A stretch of 64,000 nucleotides of DNA from Pipra filicauda (taxonomy: Eukaryota > Chordata > Aves > Passeriformes > Pipridae). The stretch's first letter is position 1, and each line of letters opens with the position of its first letter. Positions 1 to 14,000 of this stretch are shown one piece after another. The notes under the pieces were generated by a model. That model had not been told where the DNA came from. It made no database searches and worked only from the letters and a program-made list of their open reading frames with translations. The stretch is taken from positions 3,286,001 through 3,350,000 of the forward strand of contig NW_024104509.1 in the NCBI RefSeq assembly GCF_003945595.2. The letters are read 5' to 3'. The position numbers and the translations under genes were made by a program.

Positions 1-954
1 GGGTTTGATTCCTGTTATTTACTGCTTAGTCAGTGTGTCTGTCTTGTGTGTGTCATCTTTTTAAAACCAAATGGCAACCTCAAGTATTCAAGGCCTGTAT
101 TTGTGACATCAAGGGATTCCTTTAATTCTGAGTAGATTTTAAGACATATTTACAACATACAAAAAATTGTTTTCCCAGGCAGAGACACTATAGCCTCCTG
201 TGTATATGAAGAATTAGAAAAAGCGCACTATAAAGCTCTGGAGACGCTACTCCTGTCCCTTTCTGGGATCTCATGTGGGATGTTTGTGGGGTATAAGGTT
301 CCAAACAAACTCTCTAAGTTAGTGTTCCTACAGAAATCTGTTGTGTCTTTTGCCTTCTTCTTAAAAGCTCTTTTTCTGCAGTTCAATGCCATGAATCTCT
401 ATTTTTCAACTAAATAATTTCAGCCATAAAAAGTAAGTTTTACGAGATTTGCATGGAAGATAAGTAACTAAGGAATATAGATGGGGTCTCTGTGAGAATT
501 GCCGGAAGCATTTTCTACCCCTGAGAATCCTGTCCAAATCCCTCTTATTTAGAAGGAAGGTATCTGATTTAGTGTTTCATAATTCTTAGGCACACATGAA
601 TTTGAATTATAATAGATCAGATTTAGAGATATCAGTTTTAGAGATATGCAGCATGGAATAAAATGTCCACAGCTTGCTCACATATTAAAACTGACACAGT
701 TTGATATCCTTCCAAGACTTCATTTAAGAAGCTCAAGAGTGGATTTTTGCTGTTTGCATGGAAGGTCACAACTCTGATACATGTCAGTAGCAACGAGTCT
801 GGCTGCTTTCCTTCTATCAGAAACATATGAAGAATGTAGTGCAGGAATACAGCATATTGAAGAGAGGGGTAAAAAAACATGCAGAAAACATAAAATTCCT
901 TGTTTATTATGGATGAGCATTGGTTTGAATATTTTTTGATTTTTTTTTTCCTAG
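1..954 (+). other. LVRN intron (3' part); no recognisable element
   Basis: AT-rich unique-looking sequence ending at the acceptor before 955. I searched it for the preceding laeverin exon (the ATFNITM/SNMP region expected just upstream) and did not see it, so the earlier exons lie outside the window. Confidence 0.6.
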
Positions 955-1094
955 ATGTATCTGAAATGAAAGATGAAAATGGAAGCCTATGGACTGTTAC
1001 CACATTTAACACTTCACTGAAAATGTCAACTTATTTGACTGCTTTTGTGGTCTGTGATTTTGATTATGTCACCAGAACGGAGCGGGGAAACAAG
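955..1094 (+). CDS. LVRN: LVRN exon (first one in window; end of domain I)
   Basis: 140 nt, entered with two bases of a split codon (reads as Asp if the previous exon ends in G) and leaving in phase 0. Acceptor TTTTTTTTTCCTAG, donor AAG|GTAAAT. It encodes [17 protein letters not shown] through RTERGNK, matching the domain I strand region of laeverin ([18 protein letters not shown]). Two NxS/T sites are visible. An ATG upstream at 900 is intronic and not the gene start. Confidence 0.9.
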
Positions 1095-4000
1095 GTAAAT
1101 ATGAGGCTGCATAACACATTATAGCAGTTTACAACGGAAGTTGGCTCTGTGGTGCATCGTGCTTTAGAAGATACCACAGACATTAACTCTGTTTTCCATT
1201 CCAAAACTATTTGCTTATGTGGCAAAACTGCTAACATCCTGTGGATATTTCTGCAGAAACCTTTCCTTTAGGACAATTAGTTTATTGTCTTGTCCTTTTC
1301 ATTTCATACAGCTGCAGAAGTAGGTATGGGCTGTGTATGTTAAAAATTTGGAGCAGCTACTCTGCAGAAAGTACTGGTCATAATTCAGGGTCTTCTTACT
1401 TTCTTAGCTGTCTTAGTTGGAAAATATATCTGTTTCCACTGCTGTGACAAAACACTGATGTTCGGTGCCTTGTTCTTCAAGACCCCTTGAGGACCACCAC
1501 CATGACATCAGTAAGAGTAATACTCTGCTCCAAGCATTTTGTATACTAGTATTTTAACCTTTTATTTGGTAGTGGTCACATTTTTTTTAGCCTTCAGAAG
1601 TCTGTGTTTTGTGTTTGAAGCTTCTTCATCTGTGAGTATTCAGTTTTGCTCTTACTGTACAATGGCCAAAGCTTCTCGAGAGAAGCTGTAAAAAAATGTA
1701 CTGCATTGGCACCAGTTGTTTCTCTTTCCTTCTTTTGGTCAAAGTCAACAGGGAAAAGATGTATCGAGTTGTTCCAAAATAAATAGTAAATTCAAGTATA
1801 CAGCTATTAAAGGTAGCATTTACTTGATCTCCTTAATAAATGAGAAAACTGCATGGTTAGTTCACTGTCATGCTACTGGGGAAAGGTGGGACAACATGAG
1901 AGGACAGCGCACAGATCACCTAGGAAGCACAGTATTGGCTCTTTTTTAAAGTGAAGATTGGACTTGGTATGTCATATCTGTCACCTTCTGTCTTGAACCT
2001 GTTGGATGCTTACAGCTATGACTGTGGTGCCTTTTTCTTGGGCTGATGTGTACAGTAGTTAGCAAAGCAGAGCATTCAAATGAGCTTTTATTCAGAGAGA
2101 AGAGGCACCACCTGTGTTCTGTGACATAGAGGAAGACAGTATTTCACCCCTTGGTTTTAGATGCAGATACTCAGTCTATGCCTCCACAATATTTGTGTGA
2201 GCATATTCATTTGTGCCTATTTTTGACATTTCTGCTAAGTAATTTCCAACCTGAAACAGGGATATTGTAACTCAAATCTGATATGAGGATTAGCATTTTA
2301 AGATGTTTAGGTTTTGCAAATTAAGTGATCTGGTCTTTGAATCTCCTCTGAAGCCTTGGCTGAAAAGAGGGCCTCAGAGGTTGAGGACACTGCATTGGTT
2401 GAATATGCTCATTTTTTTTCCCTTATAAATTAAATCCCAATGCTTCCCAGCTGTGCTCTTAGCGTTTGGCTGTGCAGCTTCTTGTGAGACCATGTATAGC
2501 ACTTAGATGCAAGAAATGTCGAGGTTTTGAGCTGATAGGCACGTGGAGGGGGTCTTTCATTCAGAAATATGTGGTGGAGACAAACCTTTTCTAAGCCTAC
2601 TCCATCACTCTTGAGCAAGGAGTTGTCCTTTCCAGTACAAAACAAAAGGGTAGAGGAGGGGAAAGCTTTGCTTGCGGCCACGGTTTCTGTTACTCAGAGG
2701 TACAGATGTTCTCTGCTCAGATGCCATCTGCTCTCCTTAGCAGAGAGGGAGGCCAGCGGTCTGTTTCAGGCTGTGAGAAAGTTCAAGAGGAGAGATGTGT
2801 ATCTTTGGACCGCAAACACTCTCTGGAAGTTCATTTCTCTCTCATTAGGTGGGCTGAAAGAGAGCTTGTCACCCAAACTCACTGGCTGGCATACATTGGC
2901 TTAAGATGTGTGATTCCAAATCGTTTCACAGTATTTTCCACTTAATAAAAGAAAAATTATGAGATTGTTTGTTCCAACAATGTATAGTTGGATTCAGATC
3001 TTCATCCCTTCAAAGTACCGGAACTTTCCTAGGTTTTACCAGGAGCATGTTCTTTGACACATTTTGTTAGGTCCAGTAAAACTTGGATTCTTTTAAAGAT
3101 TAAATCAAAAGCTTCGTTGCATGGTTTGGTGTGGACAGACAGCATTTTTTCCAACAATGATTCACAAAAGAGAAACAAAGAGAATGAAAATATGAGGGTT
3201 GTTTAAAAGAACTCTCCCTTGTTTTATTGCAGATACGTATTTGGGCTCGGAAAGAAGCAATTGGAAATGGGTATCTTGACTATGCTTTAAGTATCATTGG
3301 TCCAATATTTTCGTTTCTGGAAGATGTACTTAACATCAGCTACCCTCTGCCAAAGACAGGTGAGATGACTTATTTTCTGAAAGGAACCACAAATGGCTGC
3401 TGCTGGTATAACATTCACAGAAGCAATGTGTTCTTTTGCAGTATTTTCCTTTTGCAGCTTACTACATTCTTTTACGGCTTACCATTGAATACACCACCTA
3501 AACTTTAACTCACTGAATTTTCCTTTCTGCATCATGGCTTTTATTAATCTGTAACTCAGTGTTCTTACTTTCACATCCTACTCATTCTTTTAAAGCATAA
3601 TTTCCTAATAAAGGGGCAGTTGGGACAACAAAGTGGGTAGAAAGAAGTATTTCAGTCATGTGGCTATTTCTGGGATGCATAGACCATAACATGTAAGGAT
3701 GTTGTAGTTCCTATGTCCTCCTAGTAAATCCATGCTTGCTCTAATAACATGTGTCCCCCACAAAGCATTCCTTGCTTTTTTCAGTATGTCCCTGTCTTAC
3801 CTGTGAGTTGGGTGTATGTTCCTCCCGCACATTCCTCCCCAGAAAAAAATTCTCCTGCAGAAAAACATTGTTTCTGCTTAAAACGGACAACAGATAAGTC
3901 AGTTAAGTCAAGTTTCAGTCAAGAAAGAAGGATGCCATCATGTAATTTCACTGTACAGTTTGTTTGTTACTTGCACTTGGATTCCCAAGCATTTCAGCAT

Positions 4001-7000
4001 TAATATTATGGGGAAATGGGCTCTTTTATAGATATTAGGAGAATATTGGGAGCACAGAAAGCAATTCTTACTTGAAATGAGTTTTGAAACTGTCCATGAT
4101 TTTAGCCGATTACAGGATTGTGGGGAAAGAATTTCCTTCTTTTCTTGACTGGGAAAGAATTTCCTTCTTTTCTTGACTGGATAATTTGCTGACTTGTCAA
4201 ATCTGTATTTTGGCACTTGAAAGAAATAAATGTTAGTCTGTGTAAATGTATTATCTTCCAGTGTATTTCTATTAACTTGCAGAATTTTTCACTACCCTTC
4301 TTGTGAAAAATATATTATATGCAGTCTTCACTTCTTAATTTTTCTGATCTTAGTAATCATACAAGCTACTCAAGGGCTGTAGGTGATTTTGTTTCATGCT
4401 TGTGTTCTTTTGTTTATCAGCAATGTTGACACATTAATTAATTAATATAAAACTATTACAAAAATGAAGTAGAAGAACAGTATTGTAGACTTCCTGTTAG
4501 GAAGGATTTCAGTGTCACAGAAGGCTATAATACCATTACAGTCCTGACTAATGCCTTGCAATATCCAGTGGATTTCCCAGTGTCTTTCTTAGAAGTTTTG
4601 CCTAAAAATCAGTAGGATTAGATCAACCAAGAGTAGCTCATTGTAAATGCTAGAGATTTCTATTGCAAACTCAGAATGTGAAATTAAGAATAAACACATT
4701 TAAAATCAGGGATCTTTTAGGGTTTGTCTTCACCTCATTTTAAGGCAGTTATAAGGGAACTCTCTTGCCCCAAGCTGGCTGGATGAGGGCTGCCTCACCA
4801 AAAGTGAAGTACTTTTGCTGTAGACTCAAGGTGAGATGTAGCTGAGATCAGTCTGGCTGTGCTGGGGTTCAGCACCATGCTTTCATTACTTGTCTAGCTT
4901 TTGGACTGGAGCTTTCTCATAGTTCCCTGATTTGGAATAGTTTTCCATAATTTGGAATACAAGCTTGTGTCAACTTCTAAATGCTTGGTATACTTTTTCC
5001 AAATTTTGATCTTTGCTGCCAAGTTTAAACTGTTTAAACAGTCTCTTCCTTTGAGACCCTGATGTTTTGTCCAGCTCTCACATTTGAACTGGAAAACTGT
5101 TCTCTGTGCATAAGGCAGAAGGGCAGTACAGAGGTAACAGTCGTATTGTGTAAACAAAGAGATGATGTTTCTAAGGTGCCTTTCAAAGAAGAGTAGAAAG
5201 GATACCTCTACTCACACAGCTGAAAGAGCAAGATTTTTTTTATTATCCGTTGCTAGGCTGAAGAAAAAGGTAAGTATAATCTTACCCAAACATGGGAGAA
5301 ATTCAAGTCAGAAAAAGATTTCTGACAGCCATCAGGGAATATATTCTCTCCTAGCCTTCATTTTCAGTCAGAACATTTGCATGTACAACATACAGCACAG
5401 ATCTGGGCTTTGCAGGAATTTATGTGGCTTCCTGAAAGAATGGCAATCACAGGTGAAAGTGTGACAAGAAGAAACTTCAGAGACCACTGGCAAATTTTGG
5501 CATAATACCACAAAGAACCACTAAAATGTAGTATCCTTTAATTGGACGTTGAATCAGTGCGAGAACTAAAATCATGTGATCACTTTATTTTCAAAGTGTT
5601 AAAGATACCTTTTTTTTTTGTCTGTTTGAATCAATTTAGATCTGGTTGCACTGCCTGAGTTTGGAGCAGGTGGTATGGAAAACTGGGGGCTAGTGACTTT
5701 CCAAGAATCATCATTGATGTACCTCCCAAGTGATAAATTCACAAGCAGAAAGGCAATGATTGCCTTAATTGTGTCACATGAGCTAGGACACCAGGCATGT
5801 GGTAAAAAATTCTGTGCATTTATTTATCTATGACATTCTTTCCTTCCAGTTGCTGATGATGCAGTCACTGATTAGTAGAAGAAAATAATTACTTGATAGT
5901 AGGGGGTGCGAGTACTAGAGTACTGAAAGCCTATTTGATCATATGTTTCGCTGATAAAACAATATTAAAAGCAGGTTCTGTCATATTACAAGCTGTACAC
6001 ATTGCACAGGACTCACTGATGCAAAACTGTTAATGGGCTACTTGTTTTTTTCTTACACAGGACTTGAATACCACTCTAGGGTGTAGGGGTAACACAGTAC
6101 TCTCTCTATACAGTATACTTTCTACTTTGGTGGGAGAATTAATGGAGTTCATCAGTATTTTTTGTAGTGGCAGTGCATGTGCATATTGCAAAAGGTATTT
6201 CTTTTTCTGTAAGAAAAAGCCTATGGTATGATAGAACAAAATTAACATGGAGCTGTAACTGTATCTTTGTCCAGCTTTCACAGAGATTTTCAAATTTTTT
6301 CTTACTTGATTTGGAATGATAATGCAGTTTCACTTCTTTATTGACTATTTTTAATTTACTGTTATTTGCCAGAGCAACAACTCTTTGCACTTGGTCAACA
6401 AAGCTAGCAAAAGAGTTTAGCTTGGCTAGTGCACTTGTATGCCTTTCTGACAAGGTCTGTAACTTTCCAGACCTTCAGATGAGCAGTATTTTTATTGCAG
6501 ACCTATAAAATAAATGTCAATACTTAACAAAACTCTGTTTTAAAATAAAGTTGTAGTTCAGGTTTTTAAAAATTAGTAAATAAAATATAAATCAACAAGT
6601 GATCAGTTTTTGTTAAATATGAACTGCCAAATATGAGTACACAGCAGATGTTGTGGAAATTTTATACTTGCCAGGTTAGGGATTTGCTGTTTTTGGAAAT
6701 GGTTATTTCCCCAGTTTTGTTTACCATTCCTCTGACAATTTCATTCTGTTAAGAACATGGAAAAATGTTTTTTTAATTGCTTGATAAATGCCTTACTTTT
6801 AATCATAGCCTGATATGATATTTTAGATATTTAAATTATATTGACAAGTGTTTGAAATGACATAAAGCACTGAGATCCACACTCCTGGTATGAAATTGTA
6901 GATGAAGCGATTTAAAAATAATTGCCCTGAATTTCTGACTTTTTCCAAGATACATGTTTTCCTACTGAATTTTCCCTATCTGAAGGAATATTCAGCAATT

Positions 7001-10000
7001 TATTCAATTTACATGTACACAATAAATAAAGTTACTTCATCATAAGTATGTGTACTTAATCTGCAAAAAAATGAGAAGAGAAGAGCAGACCAAGGACATT
7101 TTGAGATACTTTTTCTTTCTATTTAAGTGGTTTGGAAATCTGGTTACAATGAACTGGTGGAATGATCTGTGGCTTAATGAGGGACTGGCATCTTACTTTG
7201 AGTACCTGGGAGCTACCTTTGTTGACCCCAAGCTTTCACTGGTAAGTACTAATGCTTACATGCAAAGTTCCACCACATAACAAAGAAAAGGAAGACGCAG
7301 GAGATGGGATTTAATTAAACAATGTTATTATTAACTTAACTCCTGTAGGAAAGACCAGCAGGTCTTGATTCTTCCTTGATAGGTTTCCATCTGTTGGGGG
7401 GCCATGACCATACCCAGCTCTTCTACAGCTGGTGCAGAGGACAGGTGGACAGCTGTGATGCTGCAGTGACAAGGAGCTGGTGTTTTGCGCTAGATCTGTC
7501 ATGTAGCAAACCCAGATTTCTCTCTTGGGTCCTGTTGCAGCTGATGGTTTGCCTCCCTGCCTGCCAAGCTCTTTTCCAAGTGTCCTGCACCTCAGGTATC
7601 TTTATGACACAGTAATTAAGGTGGTTTGTTTTGAGTCTGTTTACTCCGCTGGGTCCCTGGATGTCTGGTTGTGGATAAGGCAAATATAATGCACATAGCT
7701 AATCCAACAGCAGGGCAAAATTCCTTCCTGTTCTGCTCAAATGGGAATAAGCATAAATCCTGTAGTATATTAGAAAAATCCATGCATTGTTAAACTCTTG
7801 AGACAGGTGGACAGTTGCTGCTAATTGCAGTCATGACATGAGGTGCACTTGCCTGTGCAATCTTAAATGTCTATATAGTGCCCTCAGCTTCCGAAGAAAG
7901 AAAAAGCCTTTAATACCACTGAAAAGTGTAAAAGCCACCAGATTTTAAACTGGAAATAGATTCTTGACTTCTTTTTAATTTTAAACCTTTAATTTAGAGA
8001 TTTGCCTTTCTAGAAATCAACAATTGACACTTGTGTCCATAAAGTAAACTTTTATATTGGGCAGTAATTCTATTTGATAAATTACAATTAGGTGATGTGC
8101 CTTGGAAATCCAGAGTAAATCACACAGATGTGAGAATACAGGTCTTTCTTGTGCAGTTTTGTGGGGCATATACATTCACAATTACAGAATGGCTGAGGTT
8201 AGAAGGGACCTCTGGAGGTCATCTTGTCCAACGCCCTTGCTCAAGCATGGCCACCCAAGAGCCAGTTGCCCAGGACCGTGTCCAGACAGCTTTTGAATAT
8301 CTCCAAGGATGGAGACTCCATAACCTCTCATGGCAACCTGTGCAAGTGCTCGATCACCCTCACAATGAAAAAATGTTTTCTGATGTTCAGAGAGAACTTC
8401 CTGTGTTTCAGTGTATGCCCATTGCCTCTGGTCCTGTCACTGGAAAGGGCCTGGCTCTGTCCTCTGTGCAGCCTTCCTTCAAGTAGATATATACATTGAT
8501 AAGATCCCTCTGACCCTCTCTTCCCCAGGCTGAACAGTTCTGGCTCTCTCCACCTTTCCTCATAAGAGAGATGCTCCAGTCCCTTCACCATCTTTGTGAC
8601 ATTTGCTAAGCTCTCTCTAGTAGCTCTATATCTTTTCTGTACTTGGGAGCCCAGAACTGGACCCAGCATTTCAGGTGTGTCCTCATCAGTGTTGAGCAGA
8701 GGGGAAGGATCATCTCTTTTAACCCACTGGCAGTATTACTTCTAATGCAGCCCTGGATACCATTAGCCTTTGCTGCAAGGGTACGTTGCTGGCTCATGTT
8801 CAACTTCAAATTGAACTCTGAAAATAAAATTTACTGCCTGTTTACAAGGAGAAAAGTTGGTCAACAAATTTGATGCCATTAATTGGAAGACTGTGATCTT
8901 CTCCTTGGAAAGGAGAAGTGCTCAAAGTGGCCTACAGTGTTTAAAAAAATTGGGTTTCTGTCTGTATCTTTGTAATTATGTCATTTTTCATTCTATCTTA
9001 AGACAGCTAGGGGAAACTGAATCATCATTTGACAAAAAGACAACTTCACTGATTTATCACAAAATCATAAAAGAGCTTGAATTTGAAAGTAACTTTAAGA
9101 TTGTCTAATGCCAATGCTCCTGACATGGTCAGGGACACCTTCCACTAGTGCAGGTGGCTCAAAACCCCCTCCAACCTGGCCTTGAACAGTACCAGTGATG
9201 GGGTGTCCACAACTTCTCTGGACAACATGTTCCAGCCCCTCACCACCCTCACAGTAAAGAATTTTTCCCAAGATCTAATCTAAATCTCTCCTCCTTAATT
9301 TAAATTTTTTCCCTTTTCTCCTGTCATTCCTGTGTCAAAGGTCACTTTTCCTCTTTTTTATAAGTCCCCTTTAAGTACTGTAAGGCTGCAATGAGGTCTC
9401 CTGGAGGCTTCTCAGTACTGAATAATGTCAGCTCTCTCAGCCCGTCTTCATAGAAGAGATGTTCCAGCCCTCTGATCATCTTTGTGGTCCCACTCTGGAC
9501 TTAGTCTAACAGGTCTATGTCCTTCCTGTGCCGAAGACCCCAGTGCTGGCGGCAGTACTTCGGGTGGGCTCTTACCAGAGCAGGGTAGAGGGGCAGAATT
9601 ACTTCCCTTGACCTGCTGGCCACACTTGGACTGAGGCAGTCCAGTATGGGGTTTGTTTTCTGGGGTGCCAGTGACTCCTGTTGTCTCATTAAGCTTTTCA
9701 TCCATGAGAACCCCCAAGTCCTTCTCCACATGACGGGTCTCAGTGGTTCTTCTCCTAGTCTGTAATCACATCTGGGATTGCCCTGACTCAGATGCAGCAC
9801 CTTGCACTTGGTCTTGTTGAACTGCATTAGGTTCCCATGGGCCCACTTCTCAAGTTTGTTCAGGTCTCTGTGGATGGCATCCCATCCTTCTGTTGTGTTA
9901 ACTGCACCATTCAGCTTTGTGCCATCAGCGGACTTACTGAGGTCACACTCAATTCCTTTGTCTGTGTCATTGATGAAGTTACTAAATAGCACTGGTCCCA

Positions 10001-10996
10001 AACCAGAGCCCTGAGGGACACCACTTGTCACTGATCTCCATTTGGACTGTGAGCTGTTGACCATGGTAGGTGGCATTTACTCCTGAGGAGCCATTTTCCC
10101 TCCATATTTCTCACTGGGTGACAGCAGAAATGCCTCATAACTCAGTAACTTAGTTTTTAGGTTGTTGCTTAGGGTTGCAGCAGGAGAAACATGGAATTTA
10201 GGAGGAAAGTGCTGCCATATTCGTGACATACAGATGTAAATGAGATACAGGCTTTCAGTTTTCAGTATTTGTTCAGCTGTTTAGTACAGTTGACTTATTT
10301 GTCATTGAGCATTACACTGTAACTGACTTTGTCAGGCCCAAGCCCATAGTACTCTCAGATGCAAAATTTTCTTTGATTACTGATGTTGCATGTGGGAAAT
10401 GTTAGGATCGGGTATGTCATCCCTTGTACTTCATGAGAAAGTCAGAGAGTGGGGGAAAAGGATCATTCCTTGCTTATGGGCAAACGATTTGTAATAGTGC
10501 TAATTCCATGTTGTCTCCTGAGAATTAGTATCTTCTGATCAGCTCACTTAGATTTTTTCTTTTCTTGCAGGATAAAATCTTTTATGATCATGTTGTGCAA
10601 CCTGTCTTAAGGGAAGACAGTGAAATAGTTCGATCACTGTCAGAGAGTGAAGACAAGATCAAAGGATCATTTTCTTTAACATCTCTGTTTGACAGCATCA
10701 CATACAACAAGGTTAAAAAATATAAAATTCTTTCCATTTCTCCCAGATTCTAAATTAATAGTACAAAGTAGGTTTGAGAGGAACTGTTGAACAGAACTGG
10801 TTTGTCATTCAAAAGTCGTTTCTGCTGCACGCACAAATTTATTGGGTGTCGCAAATCTATTTGGCTACAAAGGAAATGGTGGAAGCATCTTTAACCTCTG
10901 TGAAATATGAAGTGTAGGAGTAGCCTGACTAACTTCTCTGAAATATAGTTTGAAAAAATATTTCAACAATAATTGCAATAATAATTCTTTTTTCTC

Positions 10997-11082
<86 letters not shown>

Positions 11083-14000
11083 TACTTCAGGGAGCTTCTA
11101 TAACCTGGATGCTTTCTGGTTTCCTGACTGAAAAGTTGTTCATCAGAGCACTTACTGTAAGTTTGAAAAGAAACCCCCTCATCTTGATTTATGAGCTTTC
11201 AAATGACAATTATACAAATTGCTGTTTGCCTTGCTGATGGTTTTCATTGAACCCTCATGAATTCTGATGCTTCTTTTTGTTTCTGCACAGTCATATCTGA
11301 AAGAATTTTCCTTCTCAAATGCTAATCAAGATGATCTCTGGACCCACATCCAGATGGTACTCATTTTATATCTCTAGTATTCTTTCTCTGGTGTTTGGCA
11401 CAGTCCAAATTTGGGGTATATACTATTTGTAGAAGGCTGCATTAGAATGTGGCTATCCCTAGTGCAGTCTTTCTCTCACATGAAGTTTACTTTGCTGTTT
11501 TTTTCAGCTAATGTCCTCTCAAGTGCTTATTTGGCTGCTTTACTGCACCTGAGATCAGTGGAACTAAGTACAAGGAGTAGAGAGATGAGATGGGGAATCA
11601 ACACCAGGCTGAGTTTTGAGTTCCATGGTGATTGCATAAGCCTACATGAAATTGCATAGCCTGTTGTTCTGGAGCTTAAGTTTTGTCAGATGAGAGTGTG
11701 TGATGTCTTGGGCTTGATGATCAGAGATGCTGATATGTCACAGATCCAGCAAAGTTTATACTCAGGGCAGCAGCTCAGCATTTCAGTCTTTGATGGTTTT
11801 CACAGAAATCTGATTAAGAACACAGATCCTAATAATAGGTTTATTTTTTTAAAAATCCACTTTCCTGTTCCTCTAAAGAAGGCTTCTATTGTGTTGCAGA
11901 TGCAGGCTTAAGTTAAGAATGAGAGTCCTACAATTTCAGATGTGCAAGTTTGTCACATCTCTGAAGCCAGTGAAGACTGTATCAATTCACACTAGTTTGG
12001 ACTCTAGTTCAGTATCTTTTTCAATTTGTCTTCACTATTCAATTTGTTCATTAGGACACTTAAAAATCTTTGTGTTCTGGCAGCTTATTTGAAAGAAATT
12101 AACAAATCAAGTCTGTCATAGCCATACAGGGGTTGTGAGTGTATTAACACTAAAAAGAGAAAAGTTAGCAGTCAGGTTATAGGATGAGAAATATCTCAGT
12201 ATTTCATAATTCCTGAAAAAGGCTTATGCTGTCTTTATTATAATGTCAAAAATGTCCTCGGGACTTTGTTATGTTGATGTTTTGCATAAGCCAAAGACCA
12301 TCAAACTGCTAAGCAGCTATTTTCTCTAATGTTAGAACAACTCCCAAAGTGTTGCTGAAGCAATGTCAATAAGTAGCTGTTTATCATAAATATTTCTCAT
12401 TCCTCTTTCTCTTGCAGGTCATAGATGCACAGGATAAAGTTCAGTTACCAGCATCTGTAAAGCAAATAATGGATTCCTGGACATGCCAAAATGGGTTTCC
12501 AGTTTTAACATTAAATATAACCACTGGAACTATCAGACAGGAACAATTCCTTAATAAAAATAATAGAAGGAGTACTGATCCTAACAAGTATGTTTAGCTT
12601 GTGTTTTCCTTGTATGTTTATACCACGTTTTTTCAGGAAACTGTTCAGTTAGCACATTATGTTTTGATGATCTGATTTTTTTAACTTGTTGATTTACTTA
12701 CTTGTTGATTTTTCACTTGTCATGAGCTGTTAAGTAAAATCTGTTTAAGACTGGAGCTTGCAATAGTTCAAACTCTGCTTGTTTTGCCAAAAAGGTGCTT
12801 TCCTCCGGAATAGTGACTTTTCCAGCTACATAAGAATAATGACGAACACAGATCCTGAATATGTTGCAGGCAGGATTTTTGCTCGGCATTTTCTTCTTTC
12901 CTCATCCCTCAGGTCTACAGACTGGGAATCTGGATGAACCATGCTGTAGCTTCTTTCCAGTGCACATGTTCCCAGTCTCTTCCTCCTGACAAGGATAAAA
13001 GGGTTGCGTTTAAATACTTTTATAATTGGCCTCTTTCTCAGAAAGCGCTGATAACTGATGTGTAGTTTAGAGCTCCTGTCAGTGAGCATTGCTGAGTGCC
13101 TTTTGAAAGCTGTGCTGCTTGTTTAGGTGTCTAAAAATGGTGATAGAAGGAGATACCTTTGGTGACCCACTTTGGAAACTCCTGGCCAGAGTTTGAACCT
13201 TCATGACATTCAGCAAATGACATGAGTATTGAGGTGCATGGATGGAGCCAATGAGATCATGTGGGGGAAAAGTGTAAAGGTACAAATAGGCAAATAAATT
13301 TTGACAAAAGCCACAGAATTTCCTTTGCTCCCAAGCTCCAGGAACTGCAGAGCATTAGTCCATCCAGTATTTTTGGTTATCTCAGATAAGAAATTCCAAG
13401 TTACAAATATGAAGTCCTTTACAGTTAGCAAGAGCAAATTACCAGGTGAATGTAAGAAAATTCAGGGTGTGTATTGTGGAATTTTTAAGGGTTTTGAAGC
13501 TTTCATCTGTTTCACCAGGAGCTTTACATTTCATCAGAAAAGAAATTAGAGTTGTTTGAATCACAGTTGTATTGCTTGCATGGGGCTTTGTTTTAGTAGA
13601 TACCCTTCTGAAAAGCAGCTTTAAGTTCTCCAGAAACAGGATGAAGTGTAATAGGTGAGGAGAATTACTGCCTGAAGAGGGAAAGAGAGCAGAGAGAGAC
13701 AATGGTATTCAAATACCTAGCATTCAACAATATTCTTGATACGAGTGCCTATTTAAAGCCATGCTAAAATTCCCTTATGATGAATCTAAATGCTGACCCA
13801 GCATTTAGTACTACCATCTGATGAGGTTTCATGCATCACAGAGGAGACAAGATAGATGGATATTCTTGTAACAAGGAACTAATTTGCAATGCCATTTAGC
13901 ATGAGCTAAAAAGGGTTTTTTTAAGCATAAGATTTAATCTTATTGTATCTTTTTTTTTTTTGTTAAGTAACACATGGATTATTCCTATTTCTTGGATGAG

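Larger units (their letters stand above)
1095..5639 (+). other. Two LVRN introns (1095-3232, 3360-5639); no genes
   Basis: Apart from the exon 3233-3359, nothing recognisable is present. The open frames here are short, lack family resemblance and sit in no coherent splice phase. A 28-bp tandem duplication at 4123-4178 is listed separately. Confidence 0.6.

Noticed and set aside
1670..1687. Hairpin AGCTTCTC-GA-GAGAAGCT as an RNA structure or regulatory site
   Set aside because: Only 8-bp arms in an intron, within chance expectation for a 64-kb window, with no supporting context.
9501..10076. 191-codon RT-like frame as a host gene
   Set aside because: It is the RT remnant of a CR1 LINE, with degraded catalytic ADD (ADG) and truncated ends.
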